From positions 10,137,420-10,201,419 of the forward strand of contig OX421965.1 in NCBI GenBank assembly GCA_949128115.1: a DNA stretch of 64,000 nucleotides, given 5' to 3'. Source of the DNA: Anaspis maculata. Lineage: Eukaryota; Arthropoda; Insecta; Coleoptera; Scraptiidae. How positions within the stretch are numbered: the first letter of the stretch is position 1; the number at the start of each line of letters is the position of its first letter. Made by a program: the position numbers and the translations under genes. The notes beneath the pieces were generated by a model. It worked only from the letters and a program-made list of their open reading frames with translations, ran no database searches and was not told the origin of the DNA. Below are positions 34,932 through 46,033 of the stretch, in pieces.

Positions 34932-36910
34932 ATATAGGGTAAAAGGGGGTATTGTTAGCAGGGCCCCAATGATTGGCACCTCCATTTATTTATCGCTTTA
35001 ATTAGTGAAATATCTCTATTTTGCCAAATCTAGTATTTTTCACAAAATGCAACAGCCTTGTTTGATATATTATGTCGATAATACAAATAATTACTTCATT
35101 CATTCTCTGTGTGACGAGTGGATTTATGACAGAATTGCGAATAAGATAAGTTTCTTATGATTTTCTTAAAAATTCACCCTCAATGGGAAGTTTGTAACTT
35201 GCCAAATTTATTCAGAAATTTGTTTGGTTTTGTTATAATTCAAAGAATAAGCTTTGTTCCACATTTTGCTGCTGAAACCACTGGTGTGGTTTTCTTATTT
35301 TAAACATTTATCTTGGTGCCAACTTTTGGGTCACAAAACGGTAACTTTCCATTGATTGGCAGGGGTGCCAATGGATGGAGCATGTCGATTCAAGCGAAGC
35401 TCCAATGATTGGCAGGGGTGTCCATAAGAGGAACATGCCGTTTGCGCAAAGTTTCAATCATTGGAATCGATATTTTTCCGTCCAATTCAATAGGTTTGGA
35501 GCAAGATTTGCGAAAAAAAATAAAATTGAAATTGAGAACCACTCTGATGGCTCCATTTTTTCTCATTGTTAAAATGCCATTTAATCTCAGCATCTCAGCT
35601 TAGTTTATTCTTGTTGTTGGCAGCGTGGTTCCCGTAACGGCATGTTTTATTGTTCATCATTCACTAAAGAGTATCGAAAAAGAACCAGTGTTGTTTGATT
35701 GTCGAAGGCGTCAAACGATCAAACGAAACGACAATAATTCCCCAATAGCTAACTTGCGAGTATTTCAAGATAGATATACAGACAATCAATCGAAGATGAT
35801 AAGAATAATTATTAACCTGAAGACTTATGGTACGGCTTAAAAACAGCGATGGCAAAACTAGACTTCATTCACTCGTAATAAATGAGGGTTGAATGTAGCA
35901 GTGTACGACTCCGAGGTACGGCTATAGTAGCAGGAGCAGCCTATCGCGGTTAAAATTAAACATTTTCCTGACCAAAACGTTTATCGAGGACTTCACGGCA
36001 GTACCTCGTAACTGAAAAATGGAACTTTTTACAGGAGAGCAGAAACAACTGCGATTTAAAGTCCGGGAATAGTACAGAAAATTACGATATTTTGAAGTGT
36101 TACCTATCAAAGAAAAGTAAGTTTATACTGTTTACAGTTACCTACACTGTAAAATAGCGTAATTTCCTGTACTATTCCCGGACTTTAAATCGCAGTTGTT
36201 TCTGCTCTCCTGTAAAAAGTTTTTTTTATCTTTAAAAGGTTAAAACTACCAAAAGATTGCTTTTTAAAATTTATTGTAGACTTGCTTAGTTTGAGTCTGC
36301 GCTGTTTTTCAATTTATTGATTTACACTATAAAGATAATTATCACGAATCATTTTTATTGCTTTTTCTACTACTGCAAGTTGGATAAGGTCTTATTTTTT
36401 GATGTCGAAATGAAAAAGTTGTGGAAAAATCTTGTAGAAAAACGTTTTTTCTCGTACCTACCCGTTTGTTTTTTGCTTGCCATTGGTTAATTATTTCACA
36501 CCGTCCCAATACTCGCTCTTTCTCACTTGTTCGACAAATATCTATATTATGTTTATATATGGTTCAAGTAAATACCCTTTACCTAACTTGTGGTGTCTAA
36601 TGCCAATGAAACACGCAAACCAGTGCCAAAACACTGCCAGCGAGCAGTGCCAATTAATGGCTCAGCTCGTCGTGCCAATCATTGGCTGAAGTGCCAATGA
36701 CTGGCACAAATGCAAGGCTTTCATTGTTATTCTTTTTTGGCTGTTTAGAACACTGTTTGCATTAAACTTTAATAAGACCATATAGCGAAGACATTGAAGA
36801 ATGCCTGAAAAAATAACTGCGTTTCGTACCTCTAATACCAAACGATTAATCAGCTCCTAAGTTTGAGAAACCTCTTAAGGTGCCAATCAATGGAGGTTTT
36901 ACCCTATATA
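34932..36910. mobile_element. Inverted-repeat element FB-K with CCAAT..ATTGG motifs
   Basis: The left end ATATAGGGTAAAA and right end TTTTACCCTATAT are complements, and just inside each CCAATGATTGGCACCTCCAT (34968) pairs with AGGTGCCAATCAATGGAGG (36878). Near both ends lie repeated near-palindromes of the form TGCCAATnAnTGGCA: 34968, 35354, 35402 and 35456 on the left and 36650-36710 on the right. Such subterminal repeats usually bind the element's own transposase. The middle is occupied by another hairpin (36024-36220). No transposase is visible. Confidence 0.7.
36024..36220. repeat. Hairpin element nested in FB-K
   Basis: AACTTTTTACAGGAGAGCAG on the left pairs with CTGCTCTCCTGTAAAAAGTT on the right. 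The arms (about 65 bp) also contain AACAACTGCGATTTAAAGTC, CCGGGAATAGTACAG and its complement. The loop is about 60 bases. MITE-like and non-coding. Confidence 0.85.
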
Positions 36911-38547
36911 CTGAACAGTACACATATTGGAAAATATTCAAGAACCAATAACCTATTTTTTTAAAAATCATTGGCGGAAATCTATTCACGGATTGAATAC
37001 CTAGGAACCTAGGGCAGAATTCTATATAATTGCCCTGACGGCACAAGAATTCTGAAAACTGAAAAAAACGAGAGGGGGACTCGATGGGGCTTCAAGAGAC
37101 ACCCGTAGACACCAGGAGCCTAAAGGGCCTCAACGAACCCAAGAAGACACAAGGCCGCAGTTTTGGCCTGAAACGGCAAAATCTGATGGACACAGATGGG
37201 GGCCCCATCAGGGTCTTGAACGGCAGACACCATGGGGATGGGGCCCTGGTACCGAATCAAATAAGGGAACTGCACACATTACAGTTTGTACATATACGTC
37301 AATGGAATGGGCATACTGAAGTTGCTAAAGCTACAGAAAACACAAGGGGGTTTACGGAGCCCCAAACAACACAAAGGATCGGTTCGCACTGTTGCCTCAA
37401 ATGATGCAAGAAGATACTAAAGAAAACACCGAGAACCTGCCGAGAACAGCGTTCATGTTGTCACTTTGACATTGATACAATTCGTAACAAAAACGTAGTT
37501 ACCTACCGGTTTGGTTGCCATGTTGCTAAAAAAATTGAATAGGCCAAAAATCGAGGAACAGGCAAGCCCGGCTGAATTCGGCCAGGCCAAACTTTGAAAA
37601 TTCATAGCGCTTTTCCGGAAAACGGTGGGAAACTCCAACTTCAGCATTAGTTTGATTCTTTGGTAATGTTGCTTCCTGCCGGGTTTGGTTCACATCTGTC
37701 TTATAGATTTTGAATAATTAAATGGCAAAGTTCCAGACTTTGATATTTTTCATAATTTGACAGGTAACAGGTAGGAAAATACTTTTAACTGTTCTGAATA
37801 CAGTTCTTCGAGGGCTTTCAAATGACATATCGCAAGTCAAGTTCCGTGAGATGTAGCTTCTGTCATTTGCTGATAGTGACACTTCTGTTTGACAGATGAC
37901 AGCCAAAAACTAATCCGGTCATTCCAGGGCGAAACCATGTCTGCATATCAAATTTTAAATCGATCAGATAAACGGTTCGGCAGTTATCGTGGAAGATCAC
38001 ACACACACATACACACCCACAGACAGACATCATTCTGGAAATGGTCTTAATCGACTTGGGGGACCTCAAAATGGATATATCCGGTGAAATCTCAAAACTT
38101 TTTTTCTGCACCATTACAATACTTTCCCTCCATGTTGGTGGGGCCGGAAAAGTAAAACTTGAATATCAACCCATCATTGCACAATTGGCGAAGGAGACGA
38201 GTAAGCTTAGAGAGCCCGATTAGCTTGTGTAAAGCCCTCGCGAATGGACTAGCGGTCATTTCTAAAATTCACCGAAACGACATTGGAAACGACGAGAACC
38301 TTTGAGTCCTCCTCGGCGGCATTTGAAATATTCTTGAATACAAGACGAGTGTCAGAGTGTTAGAGAGTGTCAGAGCTAATTTCACAGCGACAGTGGCAAC
38401 ATCAGGGAAGCCAACTGGAGCGATATCGAAGTGCGACGATTTCTTTGCCGTATAAACTGGTTGTAAAAAATGTCGAAGTAAAGGTATCCGGGCGTAATGA
38501 GTACTGAAAAAAAGTTGTCTTCGACATTGCAAATCCTGTGATGCTTT
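36911..38547. other. No gene confirmed; microsatellite and unassigned ORF
   Basis: An open frame at 37084-37404 (106 codons, locally G+C rich, GGGGCCC-type pieces) has no known motif. A CA-rich tract lies at 38000-38030 (CACACACACATACACACCC, then ACAGACAGACATC), a pattern often seen at the tail of dispersed insect repeats. The rest is AT-rich. Confidence 0.4.
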
Positions 38548-38690
38548 TAGTGTTGCCGCGAGACGAGACGAGACGAGTCTTTTGAATGTCTCGTCTCGTC
38601 TCGAGATCCCGAGACGAGACTCAAATCTGGTCTCGTCTCGAGGCTTGCAAGTCTCGTCTCGTCTCGTCTCGGAAAGTCTCGACTGGTTTA
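38548..38690. repeat. (CGAGA)n / (TCTCG)n inverted pentamer array
   Basis: After TAGTGTTGCCG come about four CGAGA units, then several runs of TCTCG units, a few of them facing back to CGAGA (38600-38625). The array therefore is both a tandem pentamer repeat and self-complementary. A 53-bp hairpin at 58948-59000 has the same edge (TAGTGACTCGCCGAGATGAGACC...TCGTCTCGACGGCATCACTA), so this is probably an expanded end of a small element. It abuts the FB-I left arm. Confidence 0.75.
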
Positions 38691-39328
38691 CATACGATTT
38701 TTATCAGAGTTTGTACCATTGCATTAGTAATGCATATAGCCCAGTCAATGAAAGCGTAATTTAGGAGAATAGCGAAAATTAATAGTGCAGTTCTGAAAAC
38801 TGGTAGAGATGTTCTCGAAAGCTTGCTGATTACTGTGTAGAAAGTCCCCATCGAAAGGGAGTGTGAAATCGCCGCCATCTTGAATTATTGGTACATTTGA
38901 AGCATTTTTTTGCAATTATCTTGATTAAAGGAAGTTTCATCAAAAAACGGTTGAGATCAAATGAAAGGCCATCAAATTGTCTACAAAAAACTTGCGTATC
39001 ACTCTCTCGTATCTGTCATAACTTTGGAGAAATTGGCCTGTGAGCGTCAGGTGTAAGTCGTGGAGGAGATATTCCATTTCTCACGGTGTTTTTAAAGAAT
39101 CACAAAAATCTACTATGCAGTTCTGTTTAGTAATTCTTCTTTAATGAATAATAAAATTGAAAAAATGTTTTTGGCCTTCCCTTCAAAGAATATGGGGGGG
39201 GGGATCGTAGGGAAAAAATTTAACCTCTAATACTTCGGTTATTTAAGAGAATTTTGAAAACATCTTTGGGAGGAATAATGAGTTATTTATTTATGATACA
39301 AGGTGCAAAAGACAAACTGATCATTATA

Positions 39329-39571
39329 CAGGGTGAGTCTGTACCCCGGATTTTTTCAGACCGCACGTAAATCTGCGAAACCGCATCTAAACATCTGAAA
39401 ATAATCGTAACCAACACTACCAAAATCAGAACAATGAGTGACAGACAAATCAGTTTAGATTACCCATTGTTCCGATTCTCGTAGTGTTGGTTACGGACAT
39501 TTCCAGGTGTTGAGATGCGCTTTGCAGGTTTACGCGCGGTCTGAAAAAATCCGGGGTACAGACCCACCCTG
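39329..39571. mobile_element. Small fold-back element FB-G, TA target duplication
   Basis: TA-CAGGGTGAGTCTGTACCCCGG (left) pairs with CCGGGGTACAGACCCACCCTG-TA (right), and the arms continue through AACCAACACTACCAAAATCAG and its partner. Length 243 bp. It lies at the centre of the FB-I palindrome, the same arrangement suspected inside FB-D. Confidence 0.9.
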
Positions 39572-40185
39572 TACAATGATTGGTCTGTCTTTTGCGTCTT
39601 GTATCATAAATGGATTACTCATAATTCGTCCTGAAAACGTTTTCAGAATTTTCCTAAATTACCGAAATATTAATAATAATAATAATAGCGTTTATTTCCT
39701 ATCATGAACACATGAAGTTGGATCGTCGATGTCGAAGCCTCCATTAAATGTCGTGCATAATGATAAATTTGTTAAGATTATCATAAAATACGAACAAAAA
39801 CAAGAAAAAAACAGATTAAAAAACAGATTAAAAACATGAAGGTATAAGTGGATAAAAATATCGCAATCACAGATCGATCATTGAATATTATGGAAGGTTT
39901 AAACCATGGAGCCCAGGCTGAAAAACTCTTCCACGTCGTAAAAACCACCCTTTATTTTGACTGATTTTTTTGACTTCCCTCTTGAACAAGACGACGTTGG
40001 CTGCCCGTCTCACATTCAGTTTTTTTTTTTTTTTTTTTTTTTTTTTATTTGACAGCTGTGGAATATTTTACAATCTATCGGTAAAGATATTTAGTAAAAC
40101 TTATGTATATATAAAATAAACAATACAACAAAATAAAATAAAACAGTTTACATGACTTGATATGGAGTCCGTCCACTGACGCACC

Positions 40186-43100
40186 CAAGGAGGTTATAAT
40201 TATAGCAGGAGGGAACATGAGCTCAAAAAAAGTGAAGCCGTGTGACGTCACGTTCTGAGTATGCAACCCGTAAGTTATGAACCACACGAAGGCACACGAC
40301 CACGAGTCACAGAGGTCCATCCCACAGAATCATGAATCTGTCACTACGAATAGCGTAGTGACAGAATCAGTCAGTTTTTGTGTTTGTGTTTTTCGTTTGC
40401 CAATTTCTCATTTTCATAATGGCGGAATCAGTCGCTTTCATGGCTTTTGGATGCCGAGACCACCAGCGGTCACCGCTCGGAAACAAATTTTTCGAGCAGA
40501 AAAAGCAGAAGGGCATAGCGTAGCAGAAATGGAAAGCAGAACAGAAGAAACAGAGACGAACAGAAGCAGGTGCAGATAAACAAGATACAAGACTCTAGAT
40601 ATGCCAAACCAAAAATACAAAGAGCTACAAGGCAAAGTGCCTAGATGCACGCTTAATCCAAACGTGAAGGCTGGAAGCAGCGATTTGCAAGGTTGTGGTG
40701 TGGTGATGGGGTACAGACGAGTAGCTACTGGAAGCTACCAGGGTATATCGTGTTGTGGAAGGGAGTGAGACGATGGAGCACATATGGAGCACTTTAGGTC
40801 ATGTCAGGAATCGCTGGAGGAGGGCAGAACTCTGAGGCAATTGTTGGGAGAGGACGAAAAGGGGCTGAAATGGATGACACAGATTGAAAGAAAACAGAAG
40901 AGGTTCAACACTGATGATGACAAGATGTGGCAGTCAAATTTTGTTTTATATTTATCAACATCCTTCTATTTCGCGGCGTAGTGTGGATAATACAAATAAA
41001 AATGTAACATTCTCATAAAATATCAACAATAAAACTCAGTTCTTTCTCGACATTATCAAATTTTTCTTGATGTATGAACTTCTCATCGTCTCTTGTCTTC
41101 AGCGAGCGTTCTTCCTTTATTCCAGCTCAGTCAATTTTCTGTTACTATTGCGTTGCGTCCCATGCTTCTTTTTGTCTTCCCTGATTTCTTATCCCTGTCA
41201 TTCTCGCTTATCGTTCTACTGGTCTATCCTCGTTCATGCTCTCTAGGCGTCCTCAGCAACTCAGTTGTCTCTTATCTACAAATTTTGTTGCAGGCTTCAT
41301 CTTAGCTCTTTTCTTACTCGGGGTTACGAATTGTGTCTCCTCAGTATTTTTTTTACTCTGCAGGTGCATACTTCATTCCCGTTGCTTCACGCTCTGCATT
41401 CTCTTAGGTAAGACCTCCGTGTCTCACCTGTGAGTCATCAGTCAGTAGGTACTGATCTGAAAATTGTTTTATACTTTCAGCTTGGTCTTCTTTGTTACTT
41501 CTTTTTGATATATTAGTGTCTTAGTAGTACATATTACTGGTGGTATACTTGTACAGACTTTTTATAGCACTAGTTAGTTTCTTTTTCACTCCTCGTTGCT
41601 CTTTGAATTATTTGATGGACTATGAAGATGAGGCTTTGCACGCTACCTTTTTTTTCGAAGTCCACTTGAGTGTTCAGCAACGTTGGTTCTGTTGTCTTTT
41701 TCAGTTTCTTTCTCAGTAGTTGTCATTTTCATTGGCATGTTTAACAACGTGATGCATCTATGGTTTGCACACTCGTTAAGAACCCCCTTTTCTTTCCTAT
41801 GCTTTATATTGTAGATTTTCAGCAGCAATCTTTTTCCCTCTTCTCCCAAAGCTATTTATTATCTCTGATGTAAATTTATCATGTCCAGGAGCTTTGCCAT
41901 TTTTCAGTTCCAGGAATGCTTTTGTTCTTTCAGGTCTTCTGTTAGCGTCCCTTCATTTCTGTCTTCAATCGTATTTTCTTTGTTAATGAACTTCATCAGT
42001 CTATCTTGGTTGTGCACTCAGTAACTCTTTGAAATATTCACTCCATCTTTTCATTACTTCTTCAGAGACCACCAGTAGTGCTTGATCCTTCCTTATTGAT
42101 TATGGAATGTTCTGGTGAGGTTCGGAGATCTTGAATATGGAAAAGTTATTCTCAATTGTAAATTTTCAAAGAGATTTACTCAAGTTTCAATAATAATTCT
42201 TAGGCCAAGCAGTATCGTTCTTCTGTTTCATCATTATTCTGTGGTTTTTTAATGTCTTCCATCATGGTGCTCTAAACTAAGATTCTAGGCCTTCTAAAGC
42301 TAAGCCTCACATCATATCCATTTCATCAAATCATCACCTATGCACGAAAGAACTTGAAGGTGGACTGGGCCGAGGCGCTCATACTTCAAGTGACTTTTTT
42401 TCTTTGTTCACTTTCTTCTTGAGTAAAAGGCAGTATCTTCTCTCCGATCGTGCATGTGAAATCTAAAAATAGGCATCCTTAAATTTGGAAATATAAAACC
42501 AATAATATCAAAATTTTGTGGCATTTTTGACTCTTAATTAGTAATTACCTATTTGACTTGCTTCCATTTTATTATTATGAATTATCCAGTGTATGTGCAC
42601 ACTAGTACAACACACACGTATAGGTCCGTGTCCGTACGCACAATATTGGTAACTGTACTAGGTTAAATAGGTAGGTACACAGCAGCAGTAGCAGTGCACT
42701 GGGCAGTGCAGGAGGCATACTTTGGCTTGCTCGAGCTTTTCATTTGTTTGGTCTTCCATGAGTTTGCAAGGCGGTTATGTCCTTTTTAATTCGGCACTGG
42801 ACAAGGGCACACGTCGCGTCGTAGAGGATAGGTACAATCGAATCATTTGGAGCTGCAAATCTTGAATTGGGCATATTCGTAACTTCAAAATTCATTGTTC
42901 TAGGTTCACTCACTTGTGCAACAGTATTTTCTAGTTAGGATTGTCTTCTGCTTGGAAAAACTGTCTCTGAACGGCGATCGCTGTGGTTTTCACATTCGAG
43001 AACCTCAAAGCGATTGAAAATGCCACATTGAAGAGCGAAACTGACAAATGAAAAAATTTAACCACCAAAACGAATGATATGCTGTCACTTTGCTGTATAA

Positions 43101-43257
43101 TTCTGTGGGATAGACTTCTGTGATTCGTGTGCCTTCGGGTGGTTCATAACTTACGGGTTGCATACTCAAATCCATGATTTCCCCTCACCCCGTTCCGCAT
43201 CAAATTTCCTCGCCTACAAGCTGGGTTACGTTCCCTCCTTATATTCTAACCTCCTTG
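40186..43257. mobile_element. hAT-like non-autonomous element in the LINE-1 3' UTR
   Basis: The 8-bp duplication GACGCACC stands on both sides (40178-40185 and 43258-43265), and the ends CAAGGAGGTTATAATTATA and TATATTCTAACCTCCTTG are complementary. Long subterminal pairing follows: GAGTATGCAACCCGTAAGTTATGAACCAC (40256) against its complement ending at 43168. An 8-bp duplication and CA/TG ends fit the hAT superfamily. No hAT transposase is seen. A RTE/CR1-like LINE fragment lies inside (41640-42100). Confidence 0.88.
41640..42100 (-). pseudogene. Decayed LINE reverse-transcriptase fragment inside the hAT-like element
   Basis: Minus-strand reading across several frames gives EEVMKRWSEYFKE (42075-42035), then AFLELKNGKAPGHDKFTSE (41930-41875), then a weak CITLLNMPMK (41760-41730). 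This is the order in RTE/Jockey-like RT (W..YF..L, LKNGKAPG.D, NYRGITLL). Multiple frameshifts show long decay. It is too short to assign a clade. Confidence 0.6.
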
Positions 43258-43345
43258 GACGCACCCAACAAAAACCCAGACACAACACAAACGCGAATTT
43301 ATGTTGATTTGATGACAACACAGCCCTTCAACGTGAAACGGCGGA

Positions 43346-46033
43346 TCACAAAAATCGCGCAGGCAAGTCCATCGGTCTACACTTCTTAAGTCTTCTGTTC
43401 CCTGAGACCCTCAAGAGATTCCTCGCTAGAGAATTCGGGTGGCCGTCCAGGCGACTGATGTACGATTGGCTCAATCTTGTTATCACTGCGTTGACTTCTT
43501 CAATGTCCAAATATTGGTGGATTTCTTTGTTTGTTGTATACCAAGGTGGATTCAAAATTGATCTTAGGGTTTTTGACTGAAATCTCTGCAGTATCTCGAT
43601 GTTGGAGTTACATGTAGACCCCCACAACTGGATCCCGTAAGTCCAGATGGGTTTTAGCGACACCTTGTACAAGATCAGTTTGTTTTCCATGGATAACTTG
43701 GATCTTCTTCCGATCAGCCAGTCCATCTGCCTCACTCTTATACCCAGCTGTTTCCTCTTTGTCCAGACATGTTTTTGCCAGGTCAGCCGTCTATCTAGGT
43801 GTAGTCCCAGGTACTTTGCACTGTCTGCCTGTGGTAAAGGACATCCTCCCAGTGTCACCGGTGGACAAGCATCATGCCGCAATGTAAAGGTGACATGTGT
43901 CGACTTCGTTGCGTTCGCCATTATGCGCCACTTCAGCATCCACCTCTGCACCTCATCCAGACTACTTTGCAGCCTCCGCGATGCAGCTGCCTGGTTTCTA
44001 TCCGATGCCAGGATTGCGGTGTCGTCGGCGTAAGTCGCCACGGTGACTCCGGCCATCGAGGGAAGATCAGCTGTGTACAGGGCATACAGAACCGGCCCCA
44101 AAATGCTGCCCTGCGGAACCCCCGACCCCACGGGGTATAGGTCTGTGAGGTGCTGCTGGATCCTCACTTGGAAAGTTCTCTCTGATAAGAATGATTCCAG
44201 GAATTTGAAGAACTGGTGCGGAAGCCGTCTCTTGATTTTGAAGAGCAGACCATCGTGCCACACCCTGTCGAACGCCTGTGATACGTCGAGAAATGCCGCC
44301 GAGCAGCTCCTTCCCGCCTCGAAATCTCGATATATGTGATCTACCACTCTATGTACCTGCTCGACAGCAGAGTGCCCCCGTCGGAAGCCGAACTGATGGT
44401 CCGGGATGAGTCCACCACCAGCAATTAAAGGGCGCATCCGGGCCAAAAACAACCCCTCCAACACTTTTGACAGCACCGGTAGTAAACTTATTGGTCTGTA
44501 GGAAGCGGCCGCCTCCGGTGTCTTCCCAGGTTTCAGAATGAGGATAATCTGTGCCACCTTCCATTGGAATGGAAAGTGGCCCAGCCTGAGAGCAGCATTG
44601 AAGATGTAGAGTATAAGTTTCAGGGCTTTAGTAGGCAGCTCTCTCAAGACCCCAGCGGAGATGAGGTCATACCCTGGAGATTTTCTCTGGTCGAGTTTGC
44701 GCATCGCGGTTTTGAGTTCATTTATTTTTATTGGTTTGATTGGGAGAAATTCTCGACCAGGCGACCTCAGAAATTGCTGGATTGCCGCTTCCTCATCCGC
44801 CGACTGTGTAGGGAAGGGCGCAAAAACTTCTCCAAGGTGTTCGGCAAACCTCTCCGCTTTTTCCGTGTCGCTCCGTGCCCAGGTTCCATCTCTCTTCCTT
44901 ATTGGTGGGATCGTTTGAGTTGGTTGCTTCAGTTTTTTTGTGGCTCTCCATAGGCTGTAGTTGGAAGCTTCCGTTGGTGATAGCATCTCGAGGTAGTTTT
45001 TGATGCATTGGTCTTTATATTCCTGAAGCATGCCGCTCAACTTTTTGGTTGTATTATTGAGCTGAGTTTTATACCTGGGATCTCGATTTCTTTGCCACTC
45101 TCTTCGGATTCTTCTTTTTATGGCTACCAATCTTCTGATGTTCTCGGGGTACTTGTCCGATGATGTTGAAGTTTCGGATTGTTCTGGTGTCGCGTTCCAT
45201 GCTGCTCGCTGTATGGATCTTGTTAAGTATTCCACTGCCTCCTCCAGGTCCGCTGCCGTCCTCAAAGAAACGTCCAGCGAAATCTCCCGCTCCAGTTCGC
45301 CCCTGAATTGATGCCAGTCGGTTTTTCTAGACGATAGTGTTGGATTTCTTGGTTTTTGTGTTACTTGAGCACTCAGGCTCACCAAGAGGGGCGAATGATC
45401 AGAGGAGAGATCCAGGCAAGACTCGATCTTCAGGTAGTTACCGGCCACTCCCTTGACGACGCAAAAATCGATCAGATCCGGAGTTTTGTTTCGATCTGTA
45501 GGCCAGTATGTGGGTTGGCCGGTAGAAAGATGGCGCAGGTTATTTTTGTTCATTGCTTTCAGGAGCTCTCTTCCACGGGGTGTAGCAAGTCTGGATCCCC
45601 ACATTTGATGTTTTGCATTGTAGTCTCCCGCTGCGACAAATCGAGTTCCAAGTGAATCAAAGAATTCAGAGAAACTGTCGTGTCGAATGATGTGCTTAGG
45701 AGGACAATAAATTGCCGAGACGGTGATGGGTCCTCTCCAGTCATTTATGACTACACTTGTGGCCTGTAAGTAGTGTGTGTTGTATCCAGGGATTTCGTGA
45801 TGTTTAATTGAATTTCGTATAATGAGAGCTGTTCCCCCGTGAGCTGTTCCATCTGGGTGACGTGTATGATATATGGTGTATTTGGGTATCTTCATGTAGC
45901 TTCTGACGGTGAAATGAGTTTCGGATATTAGGATTATGTCCAGGTCGTGTTGTGCAATGAAATGTTTAAGCTCGAGGGTATGCTGAGCTAATCCGTTGGC
46001 GTTCCAGACTGCGATTTTTATGTTCGTTAACAT
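43346..46033 (-). CDS. LINE-1 ORF2: APE endonuclease and reverse transcriptase, 895 aa
   Basis: Residues 1-230 form an APE-type endonuclease (IAVWNANGLAQHTLEL, ISETHF, HGGTALIIR, AGDYNAKHQMWGS, DLSSDHSPLLVSL). Residues about 470-740 form the RT: ASYRPISLLPVLSKVLE, FGFRRGHSAVEQV, AAFLDVSQAFDRVWHDGL (motif A), GVPQGSILGPVLYALY (motif B) and ATYADDTAIL (motif C, catalytic DD). The C-terminal region ends RRLKKCRPMDL as in Jockey elements. The enzyme nicks target DNA and copies its own RNA there. No RNase H is seen. The frame is unbroken. The start is the ATG at 46033, whose A is also the last base of the ORF1 stop codon (TAATG). Confidence 0.93.
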   Translation of the reverse strand: MLTNIKIAVWNANGLAQHTLELKHFIAQHDLDIILISETHFTVRSYMKIPKYTIYHTRHPDGTAHGGTALIIRNSIKHHEIPGYNTHYLQATSVVINDWRGPITVSAIYCPPKHIIRHDSFSEFFDSLGTRFVAAGDYNAKHQMWGSRLATPRGRELLKAMNKNNLRHLSTGQPTYWPTDRNKTPDLIDFCVVKGVAGNYLKIESCLDLSSDHSPLLVSLSAQVTQKPRNPTLSSRKTDWHQFRGELEREISLDVSLRTAADLEEAVEYLTRSIQRAAWNATPEQSETSTSSDKYPENIRRLVAIKRRIRREWQRNRDPRYKTQLNNTTKKLSGMLQEYKDQCIKNYLEMLSPTEASNYSLWRATKKLKQPTQTIPPIRKRDGTWARSDTEKAERFAEHLGEVFAPFPTQSADEEAAIQQFLRSPGREFLPIKPIKINELKTAMRKLDQRKSPGYDLISAGVLRELPTKALKLILYIFNAALRLGHFPFQWKVAQIILILKPGKTPEAAASYRPISLLPVLSKVLEGLFLARMRPLIAGGGLIPDHQFGFRRGHSAVEQVHRVVDHIYRDFEAGRSCSAAFLDVSQAFDRVWHDGLLFKIKRRLPHQFFKFLESFLSERTFQVRIQQHLTDLYPVGSGVPQGSILGPVLYALYTADLPSMAGVTVATYADDTAILASDRNQAAASRRLQSSLDEVQRWMLKWRIMANATKSTHVTFTLRHDACPPVTLGGCPLPQADSAKYLGLHLDRRLTWQKHVWTKRKQLGIRVRQMDWLIGRRSKLSMENKLILYKVSLKPIWTYGIQLWGSTCNSNIEILQRFQSKTLRSILNPPWYTTNKEIHQYLDIEEVNAVITRLSQSYISRLDGHPNSLARNLLRVSGNRRLKKCRPMDLPARFL

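Noticed and set aside
37084..37404. Candidate gene of 106 codons
   Set aside because: No motif, biased low-complexity sequence, and no splice or conservation evidence.
38548..38690. Telomere-type repeat
   Set aside because: The common insect telomere unit is TTAGG; this pentamer is different, short and reverses orientation.
38582..38764. ORF of 60 codons
   Set aside because: It is a translation of the CGAGA pentamer array (repeated SR/RL-type residues).
43647..45744. Several plus-strand ORFs of 60-129 codons
   Set aside because: They are antisense shadows of the intact LINE-1 ORF2, which has all RT and endonuclease motifs.
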